From the NCBI GenBank assembly GCA_937884755.1, contig CAKZYJ010000494.1:19615-83614 (forward strand): DNA of 64,000 nt, written 5' to 3'. The DNA comes from an uncultured Flammeovirgaceae bacterium (GTDB lineage: Bacteria; Bacteroidota; Bacteroidia; Cytophagales; Cyclobacteriaceae). Made by a program: the position numbers and the translations under genes. Below the pieces are notes generated by a model, which saw nothing but the letters and a program-made list of their open reading frames with translations, did no database searches and was not told the origin of the DNA. Shown piece by piece: positions 37,309 to 45,219 of the stretch; position 1 is the stretch's first letter, and each line of letters begins with the position of its first letter.

Positions 37309-38874
37309 ATGAAAATTGCCAGTTACACCTTCCTTTCACTATTGCTGATCGTTACCGTAAATAATGTGGGCAATAGTCAGGTTTTACCCAGTGAAATACA
37401 ATTTGTCCGGCAGGGTGTGCAGAGAATGATCTTCGACGAAGAGCAGTCAATCCTGCTAGCCAAGCTCGAGCCTAAAGCAGTAGTTGGCTTGTCTACCATG
37501 TATCCCATCCGTCATTACTTAAGTGAGAAGGCCGAAGTTTCGGTAAGTAATGAACAGTTGGTAATCCAGTCTGAGCAGAAAACCCGAACCGGAATATGGT
37601 TGGGAGGCTTTAATCCGTTTGCCACCTACTCTATCGATCTGGCTTCGTGCAGCGGAGAAGGAGAAATTGGTTTTGAATTTTCTGATACCAACCAACAGGA
37701 GCAGTTCATTATCACTGTCTTGGTTAAGGACACTTTGCTTACTGGAGTACAGCTCAAGGTTACCAAAAACGATGAAGTAATAGCCGAAGAATCGGTGGCG
37801 GTAAATCTTACGGGACAAGAAAGCATCAAGGGCAAAATCATCTTGCAGATGCTAGGCAGCGGGCTGGTGCTATATTCGCATAATCAAGGCTTGCCAAAAG
37901 TGATAGGACAGAGCGATTTCAATACCTACCTGGACTTACGTAGCAAACATTGTATTCATTCGTTTCAGTCGAGCTTATACCTGCAACTGCTAGAAGGGCA
38001 GGTGGCGATCAACCAAGCCAAAATAGCCCTTACCACCGGGGTTGGACTGGCTGATATCAGAGCAATTACCTACGAAAATGGTGATCCCTTGCTGGATAAG
38101 GGGCGGCTGTGGTATACCATGTCTATTCGGGGGCGGGCCTTACCCCACCATATTCAAGGCGTATTTAGCATGAACCCATCCGTGTTTGACGTCAGACTGG
38201 AGGGTGTTATCTTATTTGACCGTGACGATGGCCTACTCCGCAACGAGATCGCTTCCCATATTTTTTACGACCGCACCCAGGACCTCTGGCGAGGGATCAC
38301 TACGGGCTTTAGCGCCTTCGCTAATCCCGATGAAGAAAAAAAGCAGTTGCTGGTCGTGGAGAGTAAAAGGGATCCCCGCTTCGGCTTCTCCGTAATGAGC
38401 GCCACACCCTTTGGGGTAGTGGGAGATATTGAAGACCCTCATTTGCTGTTCGATGCGGAAGCAGGAAAATGGCGGATGCTCACCTGTGTGAACCAGGATG
38501 GTTATAAAGCCATCATGCTGGAATCAGACTATTGGAATAAAGAGTACGAACAAATTGCCGGTCCGGTGAAGCACAACTCCACCGGCACATCCCTTCAGAA
38601 AATCGGAGATAAGCTGTACGCCTTTTCCGGAAGTAAGGAGAGAGAAATATTCATTTATACTTACCCCGATCTGGCAGAAGTTGGTACCTTACAAATGGAT
38701 TTACCTCCCTGGAACGAAACATCCGGTACCAGAGTATGGCCCAATGTAATTCAATTACCCGAAGGTTATCCTTTCAAATACGTAGCGCTGATGATGGATC
38801 GTTTTGACTACCCCGGCATGCCCGAACCGAACTGGACCTACGGCGCTATTTATCTGTACCACGGGTACGACTGA
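37309..38874 (+). CDS. exported protein with glycosidase-like beta-propeller C-terminus
   Basis: The ATG at 37309 gives a clear Sec signal (ASYTFLSLLLIVTVNNVGNSQ); an ATG at 37267 is also in frame. The first about 240 residues look like a beta-sandwich domain. The rest shows blade-like segments (DIEDPHLLFDAEAGKWRML, TSLQKIGDKLYAFSG, GTRVWPNVIQLPEGYPFKYV, NWTYGAIYLYHG) resembling GH43/GH32-type propellers. I do not recognise a named family. The next gene overlaps only in a longer frame and starts at 38909. Confidence 0.5.
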   Translation: MKIASYTFLSLLLIVTVNNVGNSQVLPSEIQFVRQGVQRMIFDEEQSILLAKLEPKAVVGLSTMYPIRHYLSEKAEVSVSNEQLVIQSEQKTRTGIWLGGFNPFATYSIDLASCSGEGEIGFEFSDTNQQEQFIITVLVKDTLLTGVQLKVTKNDEVIAEESVAVNLTGQESIKGKIILQMLGSGLVLYSHNQGLPKVIGQSDFNTYLDLRSKHCIHSFQSSLYLQLLEGQVAINQAKIALTTGVGLADIRAITYENGDPLLDKGRLWYTMSIRGRALPHHIQGVFSMNPSVFDVRLEGVILFDRDDGLLRNEIASHIFYDRTQDLWRGITTGFSAFANPDEEKKQLLVVESKRDPRFGFSVMSATPFGVVGDIEDPHLLFDAEAGKWRMLTCVNQDGYKAIMLESDYWNKEYEQIAGPVKHNSTGTSLQKIGDKLYAFSGSKEREIFIYTYPDLAEVGTLQMDLPPWNETSGTRVWPNVIQLPEGYPFKYVALMMDRFDYPGMPEPNWTYGAIYLYHGYD

Positions 38875-38908
38875 CACCTTTCAACTCAGCCCTCACCAAG
38901 CAACCGAC

Positions 38909-40096
38909 ATGAAAGCACTACTGACAGCATTTTTCTTTATGATCATCGCAACTTTAGTTCAAGCTTGCTCGCCAGCCCCAACTGAGGAGGAAGAAAGCTG
39001 GACCTTCGTAAGTATGCCCGATTTTCTGAACGTAGACTGCGATTACCCGCAGGAGGGTTGGGAAGATGCGCTTTCCTACGTACTGCAATCGGTGAAAGAT
39101 GAAAACCCGGATTTTCTGCTGGTGGCTGGCGACCTGGTGATGGGGCACTGGGATGCCCCCGAATGGAATGATGCCGATACTATTCAGAAGTACGCTAATC
39201 GCTACTATTCCGCCTGGAAAAGCCGAATGGAGCAGCACGGATTGAAATACTACACCGCTATCGGAGACCACGAGGTAGGCGATAACCCCTGGCACACTGA
39301 CAAGAAATTAGCCGCGGTAAAAATGTATAAAGAAGCCTTTAACCACCACCTTGGTATGCCCCAGAACGGACCAGACCATATGAAGGGCACTGCCTTTTGG
39401 TGGCGGCACAAAAACGTGCTATTTATTTCGGTAGATGTTTTTGAACCCGGCGACAGCGATCAGGGCTTGGTCAAGGCGGGAGTAACCGGCAAGCAACTTC
39501 AGTGGTGTCGGCAGGTACTGGAAGATAATGCGGATGCCACGCATAAAATTGTGATGGGGCATACCCCTGTACTGAGTCCGGTACGGCAGTGGAGTTCCAG
39601 TGGCCTAACCATTGAAGAGGGAGCAGAATCGGAGTTTTGGCAGTTGATGAAATCGTACAATGTGGATGCCTACCTCTGCGGTGAGGTGCACGCTATTACC
39701 TGTACCGAACGGGACGGTATTATGCAGGTAGCTCACGGTGGTTTGATCGGCTACAACACCCGCACGAACTATATGGTAGTTAAAGTGAGCGACAACAAAC
39801 TGGAACTGACGCTCAAGGAGGTAGATATGCTGCCGCAGGGCGACCATCTGTGGCAAACCAAAAACAACCGCCCTTTAGAGGAAGTAATCATCAGCGAAGA
39901 GAGTAGAAATAGCGGCTTCTATCCGGTAGGACTAATTACCATTGATAAAACTAATGGCAAAAATTTTACTAATCGCCGAGGGCTATTTTTGAAGAAATAC
40001 GAAGCCATGAGTGAGCGCGCTGTCCCCATTTTCAGAAAAAATAATCAACAGAATATTCCTACCGAAGTGACCAAAGTGGTGGTCGAGAAGGAATAA
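38909..40096 (+). CDS. lipoprotein calcineurin-like metallophosphoesterase
   Basis: Starting at the ATG at 38909, a lipobox is seen in TLVQACSP. The 395-residue protein carries metallophosphoesterase motifs: VAGDLVMGHWD, AIGDHEVGD (GDHE instead of the usual GNHE), VMGHTPVLSP and CGEVHAITC. The first D-x-H motif is changed to MPDFLN, so one metal ligand may differ from the family norm. It is probably in the periplasm. The neighbours are other exported hydrolases. Confidence 0.82.
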   Translation: MKALLTAFFFMIIATLVQACSPAPTEEEESWTFVSMPDFLNVDCDYPQEGWEDALSYVLQSVKDENPDFLLVAGDLVMGHWDAPEWNDADTIQKYANRYYSAWKSRMEQHGLKYYTAIGDHEVGDNPWHTDKKLAAVKMYKEAFNHHLGMPQNGPDHMKGTAFWWRHKNVLFISVDVFEPGDSDQGLVKAGVTGKQLQWCRQVLEDNADATHKIVMGHTPVLSPVRQWSSSGLTIEEGAESEFWQLMKSYNVDAYLCGEVHAITCTERDGIMQVAHGGLIGYNTRTNYMVVKVSDNKLELTLKEVDMLPQGDHLWQTKNNRPLEEVIISEESRNSGFYPVGLITIDKTNGKNFTNRRGLFLKKYEAMSERAVPIFRKNNQQNIPTEVTKVVVEKE

Positions 40097-40230
40097 TTGG
40101 AAACTACTACTAACGAGTTCATCATCTCCCTTCGCGGCCTAAGCAAGCTTAGTATTTTCGTTGCTATTCGCACAATTGGTATATTGGCAGCTAACACTCA
40201 GTATAACGCTAGTTTGATAAACTCCTAACC

Positions 40231-41298
40231 ATGAGAAAAACCTTCTACCTATTTTGTACCCTGCTCATGCTCGCTGGGGTGAGTAGTCTCGCCCAGACCT
40301 TCCCCGGCGAAGATTGGAATTACACCGAAATCCCCCAAGCCCAGGGCTGGGATGCTGAAAAAAGTGAGGCCTTCCGCCGCTACATTATCGATAGTTCTTA
40401 CGTCACCGGCCTGCTTATTGTGCACGACGGTAACATTGTGTTTGAGTATGGCGACGTGGAGGAGAATAGCTATATCGCCTCCTGCCGTAAAAGTGTGTTG
40501 GCCATGCTGTACGGCGAATACGTGGAAAATGGTCAGATCGATCTGGACAAAACCATTGAGGAGCTCCGCCTTGATGATGTAGAAGGCATTTTGCCCATTG
40601 AGAAACAGGCTACCATCCAGGATTTGATTTCGGCTCGCTCTGGAGTGTATCACCCTGAAGGGTACCCCGGCGGCATGCAGCAGTACGCCCCGGCGCGAGG
40701 CTCGGTAGAACCGGGTTCCTACTGGCTGTACAGCAACTGGGATTTCAACGTAGCCGGCTACGTATTTGAACAGGAAACCGGGAAAAACATCTACGATGAA
40801 GTAGAACGAAAATTAGCCCAACCGCTAAATATGCAAGACTGGGACCGATCGCTACAACAGAAGCAGGGCGATACTACCATCTCTAAGTACCTGGCCTACC
40901 CCATGTGGTTTTCTACCCGCGATATGGCCCGCATCGGCTTGCTCATGCTGCACCACGGCAACTGGAATGGTAAACAACTCATTAGCGAAGCGTGGGTGGA
41001 CGAAATGCTGAAGCAACGCACCTCGTACGAAGAACTAAATAGCAACGTTCCGGTATTTGAAGGGACCGGCGTGGATTTTGGCTACGGCTACATGTGGTGG
41101 CTCTGGGAAAATACCTCGGACGAACGACTAAAAGGCGCTTATTCCGCTCAGGGGGCGATGGGGCAAAGCATTACAGTCTACCCTGCCATCAATACAGTAG
41201 TGGCCTACAAAACCAAAGCTGCCTACCGAAGGCGCAACAGCCGGGAGGTTCGGTTAGACTTACTCAAAAAAGCCGCTGAACTTTATACCGCTCGTTAG
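40231..41298 (+). CDS. exported serine hydrolase, class C beta-lactamase family
   Basis: The 355-residue protein has a Sec signal (FYLFCTLLMLAGVSSLAQ). The SxxK motif is Ser84-Cys-Arg-Lys87 (IASCRKSVL) and the tyrosine motif is Tyr167-Ser-Asn169. Members of this broad penicillin-binding-protein-like family include esterases and D-aminopeptidases; nothing points to antibiotic resistance. It lies between the metallophosphoesterase and SGNH hydrolase genes on the same strand. Confidence 0.85.
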   Translation: MRKTFYLFCTLLMLAGVSSLAQTFPGEDWNYTEIPQAQGWDAEKSEAFRRYIIDSSYVTGLLIVHDGNIVFEYGDVEENSYIASCRKSVLAMLYGEYVENGQIDLDKTIEELRLDDVEGILPIEKQATIQDLISARSGVYHPEGYPGGMQQYAPARGSVEPGSYWLYSNWDFNVAGYVFEQETGKNIYDEVERKLAQPLNMQDWDRSLQQKQGDTTISKYLAYPMWFSTRDMARIGLLMLHHGNWNGKQLISEAWVDEMLKQRTSYEELNSNVPVFEGTGVDFGYGYMWWLWENTSDERLKGAYSAQGAMGQSITVYPAINTVVAYKTKAAYRRRNSREVRLDLLKKAAELYTAR

Positions 41299-41352
41299 CT
41301 GATAATGTAGCGATACTATCATTTTATCCCCATCCGAGCCACTTCCGCCGCT

Positions 41353-42279
41353 ATGAAACAATTACTCCTTTACTTGTCCTTTTTAGTTGGATTTCAGATT
41401 AGTGGGCACGCTCAGTCAGCGTATGAATTACCGCAATCAGTGAAGAAGATATTGTTTCTGGGGAATAGTATTACGTGGAGTGGCGAATACGTGGACTTCG
41501 TAGAGACTTACTTCAGGGCGGTTAAGCCCGAGCATTCGCTGGAATTTATCAATGCGGGCCTGCCTAGCGAAACGGTATCCGGTTTATCCGAACCCAACCA
41601 TGCCGACGGTAAGTTTCCGCGCCCCGATTTACACGAACGTTTATCACGGGTACTAACAGCGATAAAGCCCGATCTGGTGATTGCCGGCTACGGTATGAAC
41701 GATGGGATATATCTACCGTTTGATGAGGACCGATTTAGCAAATTCAAAGAGGGCATCGTCTGGCTTCATAATGAGGTTGTAAAGCAAGGTATTGCTATCA
41801 TCCACGCAACGCCCCCCGTATTTGACGAGCGAAAAGGAGCGGCCTACGCCAACGTGCTGGACATTTACTCAGACTGGCTAATTAGCAAACGATACACCGC
41901 CAACTGGAACGTGATTGATATCCACTGGCCCATGCGAAAATACCTGGAAGGCAGACGGCTTACTGATGCTGCTTTTACCCTGGCCGAGGATGGAATCCAC
42001 CCTGGCACTACCGGTCACTGGCTGATGGCTAAAGAGGTATTATTGTATCTGGGAGAGCAAGAGGTAGCCTCAGCCGATAGCATTGAGGAAGCGCTATCGT
42101 CTTTCCAAAACGTCGATAAGCTATTGCGGCTGGTAAGCGAACGTCAGGAAATTCTAAGGAACGCCTGGTTAACTCACACCGGCCACCAACGACCCGGCTT
42201 ACCAGCGGGGATACCCATCTCTGAAGCCAAGGAAAAGGCGGAAGCGATTGATCAAGAAATTTCTGAGTTAGCGCAGTGA
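41353..42279 (+). CDS. exported SGNH/GDSL hydrolase
   Basis: The 308-residue protein has a Sec signal (LLLYLSFLVGFQISGHAQ). The nucleophile is Ser39 in FLGNSITWSG; block III is seen in GYGMNDGIYL and the DxxH pair in EDGIHPGTTGH. It is likely an esterase acting on acylated glycans. Its last about 28 codons are echoed at 44458-44540 behind the TIR gene. A broken PIN gene begins immediately at its stop codon. Confidence 0.87.
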   Translation: MKQLLLYLSFLVGFQISGHAQSAYELPQSVKKILFLGNSITWSGEYVDFVETYFRAVKPEHSLEFINAGLPSETVSGLSEPNHADGKFPRPDLHERLSRVLTAIKPDLVIAGYGMNDGIYLPFDEDRFSKFKEGIVWLHNEVVKQGIAIIHATPPVFDERKGAAYANVLDIYSDWLISKRYTANWNVIDIHWPMRKYLEGRRLTDAAFTLAEDGIHPGTTGHWLMAKEVLLYLGEQEVASADSIEEALSSFQNVDKLLRLVSERQEILRNAWLTHTGHQRPGLPAGIPISEAKEKAEAIDQEISELAQ

Positions 42280-42521
42280 TAAAATGCAAAGTAGTGCTTA
42301 GCATTAGCAAAATAATTCGCCTTGTCGATATCCAATCGGTAGGTAAATCAACCGTTGAAAAAGCCGCTCAATCCGAGTTTAAGGATTTTGAAGATGCCCT
42401 ACAAAACTACTGTGCCGAAGAAGCCAAAGTGTCTACCATAGTCACCCGAAACGTGAAGGATTACAATAAAAGCAATTTATCAATTCTAACACCATCTGAG
42501 TTGCTTGCAGTGGTTGCTTAG
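42280..42521 (+). pseudogene. C-terminal remnant of a PIN-domain toxin
   Basis: From the SGNH stop codon onward, one frame reads SISKIIRLVDIQSV, then SEFKDFEDALQNYCAEE, IVTRNVKDYNKS and LSILTPSELLAVVA, ending at a TAG. This matches the second half of Bacteroidota PIN_3/VapC-type proteins of about 135 residues, including the acidic FKDFEDA and TRNxKD motifs. The first half with the leading catalytic aspartate is missing, there is no start codon of its own other than a GTG inside the SGNH end, and no antitoxin gene is beside it. It is a truncated relic. Confidence 0.7.
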
Positions 42522-42669
42522 CCGCGAAAGTTACACCACATCTCTTTGGTGAATAGAAAAACCTTCTCCAGGTAAAATTTCCAATACTCCCAAATGTGTA
42601 AGATTGAGCGAGGCCAAAGGATTCTACAGCAGAACCTTGGTTGAAGGTTAGCCAAACCGAGAAGTTCAT

Positions 42670-42816
42670 ATTCTTTGTAAAAAGTGTTAGATTCTTTATT
42701 AGAGTTTGTATATTAAACCATGTAGTCATTAGTGGTTATTACACCTGAATAATATCGGCTTAGAAAAATAGTATTACCGATAGAAAAAATAACGGAGATA
42801 TTGCAATTATCAATTT
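42670..42816 (+). repeat. cassette-leader repeat, copy 1
   Basis: This copy shares with 46734-46896 and 51097-51280 the core segments AGAGTTTGTATATT, a TAGTGGTTATTACA-like stretch, AATAATATCGGC and AACGGAGATATTGC, and ends TTATCAATTT directly before GTTAGTG (42817). Compared with the other copies it lacks the left arm of the terminal hairpin, an internal deletion. It lies 24 bases before the TIR gene. The 148 bases before it (42522-42669) contain nothing I recognise. Confidence 0.75.
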
Positions 42817-42839
42817 GTTAGTGGCAAGTGATAAATTAA

Positions 42840-44111
42840 ATGAATAATTCAGTACATAAAAGAGACTTTGACATATTTCTTAGTTATGCAAGTGAAGACA
42901 GACACATTGCCGACAATATAGATAACTGGTTATCTGAATTCGCAGGCTTCCAAGTTTGGTATGCACCAAGAGAATTAAGTGGAGGCTCATTACTTGCCAC
43001 CGATCTTCAAAAGGCGATTTCTCGTTCTAGAGGAATAATCATCATCGCTACCCAAAACTCTGTAGACAAAGGGTGGGTTAAGAACGAATACAATTCTGCG
43101 ATGGATGAAAAAAGTAATCATCCTGATTTTAGAGTAGTTATACTTAGATTCGGCACGTCATCGCCTGACAATATTATGAAAGGAATGACTTGGATTAATA
43201 TTGAACAAGAAAAATTATCACCGGATAATGCAATTTCCATAATCAAATCATTTTATCCTGGAGAGAAAAGACCTAATCCAAGTAATTCAAAAGACATTTA
43301 TATAAGTTGTTCTTGGAGAGCAAATGATAACAGAAGTGCCATATCTGTAATGATGCAATTAGATAAAATAGGTTTTCGACTCATTGGAGATTCTGAGGAT
43401 CAACAGAAATTTGGCGAAGGGAATAGAGTTGAAAGAATCATGTCAAGCTGTGGTGCATTTGTTTGTATCATTCCTTTCCGAAATAATCAAGAAGCCAATG
43501 ATGGAGAAAGGCCATATAAATACTTTCTGAAAGAAATAGATTATGCTAACCAGTTACAAATTCCAACTTTAATAATCTCTGATCCAAAAATCATTTCGGT
43601 CAATGGGCAAAAGAATCAGTGGCTTCAGTTAGATACAAATGCTCATGAAATTAGTGATGAGATAAAAATAGAAATTGAAAACTTGATGGATGAATGGCGT
43701 AAACCACCAAATCCACAATATATATTTTGTGCTTTAGACTTGGATAATGAAGCAAAAAATGCCACAAATTATTTCCGACACTTAATTGAAAGGATAACAG
43801 GCATGGTCACAATTATTGGTACAGATATTTCTGATGAACCGATACAATTATCCATTATTCAGTCCATACAAAATTCATTTTTAACAGTAGCTGATATTTC
43901 GGACGACAATCTTAATACTTGCATAGAAGCAGGAATAGCAATTTCTTCAAAGGCTAATGTTGAACTTATTTCAAAAGGGGAACCTAGAAGACCACCATTC
44001 ATGCTAAGATCTTTGCAACTAATTACTTTTGAAGATGATATCGAGAAAGTAGGTAGAATTCACAAAATTGTATTTCCGTACAGACGAAGAATAATAAATG
44101 CTGAACTCTAA
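42840..44111 (+). CDS. TIR-domain protein with TIR-like and deoxyribosyltransferase-like domains
   Basis: The 423-residue protein has no signal or membrane segment. Residues 8-125 are a TIR domain: FDIFLSYASEDRHIADNID, the loop APRELSGGSLLATDL and GWVKNEYNSAM, where Glu83 is at the place of the NADase glutamate. Residues 152-250 look like a second, diverged TIR domain (DIYISCSWRANDN, RIMSSCGAFVCIIPF, FLKEIDYANQLQIP). Residues 293-400 resemble nucleoside 2-deoxyribosyltransferases (YIFCALDLDNEAKN, VADISDDNLNTCIEAGIAIS, with Glu363). The gene is strongly AT-rich. TIR NADases are a hallmark of abortive-infection defence; the third domain might sense or process a nucleotide signal. Function is inferred, not shown. 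Confidence 0.75.
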   Translation: MNNSVHKRDFDIFLSYASEDRHIADNIDNWLSEFAGFQVWYAPRELSGGSLLATDLQKAISRSRGIIIIATQNSVDKGWVKNEYNSAMDEKSNHPDFRVVILRFGTSSPDNIMKGMTWINIEQEKLSPDNAISIIKSFYPGEKRPNPSNSKDIYISCSWRANDNRSAISVMMQLDKIGFRLIGDSEDQQKFGEGNRVERIMSSCGAFVCIIPFRNNQEANDGERPYKYFLKEIDYANQLQIPTLIISDPKIISVNGQKNQWLQLDTNAHEISDEIKIEIENLMDEWRKPPNPQYIFCALDLDNEAKNATNYFRHLIERITGMVTIIGTDISDEPIQLSIIQSIQNSFLTVADISDDNLNTCIEAGIAISSKANVELISKGEPRRPPFMLRSLQLITFEDDIEKVGRIHKIVFPYRRRIINAEL

Positions 44112-44181
44112 ATATCTGTCATTTACACTAGATATGACGGCATACCTCGAATGGTCGCATATTATTATCCGTCAGAAACAG
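44112..44181. other. short gap after the TIR gene
   Basis: If the TIR gene is an intact cassette, its attC-like R'' box should read about CACTAAC here. Only ACACTAG is found (about 44138), with a weak TGACGG/CCGTCA pairing. No attC-like site can be claimed. Confidence 0.4.
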
Positions 44182-44467
44182 AAAAAAGGACAAGTCCCAA
44201 TGAACTTACCCTTTCGTTTATAAATACTCTAACAATTACATCAACCCATATTAATATCCCGTTGGGCGAAGGGCTGATCGTACAAACGGGAACCCGTCGC
44301 CTCATACAACGCGTTGGCTAAGGCGCCCATTACCGGTGGTAAGGAAGGCTCGCCCAGTCCGGTAGGATCAATGCCGTTCTCTACGAAAAAGGTTTCAATC
44401 TCTACGGGAGCTTCCTTGGTACGGATGAGGCGGTACTTATCGTAGTTGCTCTGGTCGGGCTCACCGG
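44182..44467 (-). pseudogene. duplicated 3' end of the molybdopterin oxidoreductase gene
   Basis: On the minus strand, codons for PDQSNYDKYRLIRTKEAPVE and further to QPFAQRDINMG (stop at 44241) match the last about 73 residues of the full gene at 57416-59611 with only a few changes (Lys/Arg, Val/Ile, Glu/Gln, Ser/Thr). The similarity continues about 60 bases beyond the stop. The catalytic GLGEPSLPP motif is kept. The rest of the gene is absent, and at 44458-44468 the sequence switches to an SGNH-like fragment on the other strand. Confidence 0.85.
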
Positions 44468-44540
44468 AGGGGCTTCCCATCACTGAAGCCAAGGAAAAGG
44501 TAACAGCAATTGATAAAGAGATTACTGAATTGATGTAATA
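44458..44540 (+). pseudogene. fragment of an SGNH hydrolase gene 3' end
   Basis: In plus frame this reads SPEGLPITEAKEKVTAIDKE and then ITELM before the TAA. It corresponds to LPAGIPISEAKEKAEAIDQE at the end of the SGNH gene at 42279, with about three quarters of bases identical. It overlaps the oxidoreductase fragment in an 11-base stretch (GGGCTCACCGG) that fits both parents, so the junction lies in shared sequence. Confidence 0.8.
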
Positions 44541-44575
44541 AGGGGAAGAACAACCATCTTGAAATTCAGTAGCTC

Positions 44576-44589
44576 CTAACATCTGTTAG
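44576..44589. promoter_or_regulatory. CTAAC-N4-GTTAG palindrome upstream of the Crp/Fnr gene
   Basis: A 5-4-5 inverted repeat lies 53 bases before the TTG start of the Crp/Fnr-type regulator. The spacing is that of Fnr-type sites, so autoregulation is possible, but the half-site differs from the one at 45165. Confidence 0.35.
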
Positions 44590-44641
44590 ATAGGATACTT
44601 TGCTATATTGCCAATAACAGCATTCATCACAAGAAAGGGGT

Positions 44642-45169
44642 TTGGACTCAGATCAATTCATATCCAGTTTTAGCAGCGTCTTACAGACCAAGACCTATTT
44701 AAAAAATCAGATTATCCATCGCGAGCAAACGATTTGCAATAACTTGTATTTCGTTAAATTCGGGGTTGTTCGGGCGTTTTACCATCGAGATGGAAAGGAT
44801 GTAACGGCTCATATTGCTATTGATCAGGGTGCTATTACCGCCATTGATAGTTTCATCCAAAGGAAACCGAGTAGATACAACATTGAATCATTGGAAGACT
44901 CTACACTAATAGTACTCAACTACCGTGAGCTAACTCAATTTTTACTCGAGAACCCTCAACATGAACGAACCGCCAGAGTATTTTTAGAGAAGATATACAT
45001 TGATCTAGCCGAGCGAATAGAAAGTTTGCTATTTCACACTGCTCAGGAACGGTATGAAAAGCTGGTAAAGCAAAATCCCTCTATTGTCCAAAGAGTCAAC
45101 TTAGGACATATTGCTTCCTACCTGGGTATATCACAAGAAACGCTGAGCCGGGTAAGAGCACGATTTTGA
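44642..45169 (+). CDS. Crp/Fnr-family transcriptional regulator
   Basis: The 175-residue protein has a cyclic-nucleotide-binding-like barrel (TYLKNQIIHREQTICNNLYF, VVRAFYHRDGKDVTAHIAI) and a C-terminal HTH_Crp_2 helix pair (RVNLGHIASYLGISQETLSRVR). It is shorter than Crp but normal for the Bacteroidota type. The start is TTG at 44642; no ATG gives the N-terminal helix. No Fe-S cysteines or clear cAMP-pocket arginine-serine pair is seen, so the effector is unknown. Its stop lies inside a perfect Fnr-like palindrome before the amidase gene. Confidence 0.85.
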   Translation: MDSDQFISSFSSVLQTKTYLKNQIIHREQTICNNLYFVKFGVVRAFYHRDGKDVTAHIAIDQGAITAIDSFIQRKPSRYNIESLEDSTLIVLNYRELTQFLLENPQHERTARVFLEKIYIDLAERIESLLFHTAQERYEKLVKQNPSIVQRVNLGHIASYLGISQETLSRVRARF

Positions 45170-45180
45170 CATTTGTCAAA
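45165..45180. promoter_or_regulatory. perfect TTTGAC-N4-GTCAAA operator, Fnr type
   Basis: TTTGACATTTGTCAAA is a perfect 6-4-6 inverted repeat. The half-site and spacing are close to the Fnr consensus TTGAT-N4-ATCAA. It overlaps the regulator's stop codon and lies 39 bases before the amidase ATG, so it is a likely site for the Crp/Fnr protein encoded just upstream to control the amidase. Confidence 0.6.
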
Positions 45181-45219
45181 GAGATTCTACGTTCAATGAT
45201 GTTCTTTTGAAGAAAAAAC

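Noticed and set aside
40231..41298. The class C-like serine hydrolase as a beta-lactamase
   Set aside because: SxxK and YxN motifs are shared by many esterases and peptidases in this superfamily; nothing supports beta-lactam specificity.
44112..44181. An attC-like site after the TIR gene
   Set aside because: The box expected from the cassette start (CACTAAC) is absent and the possible stems are short and inconsistent.
44241..44582. A 113-residue minus-strand reading frame as a gene
   Set aside because: Its second part is the copied end of the oxidoreductase gene and its first part is antisense to the SGNH-like fragment; it is a scar, not a gene.
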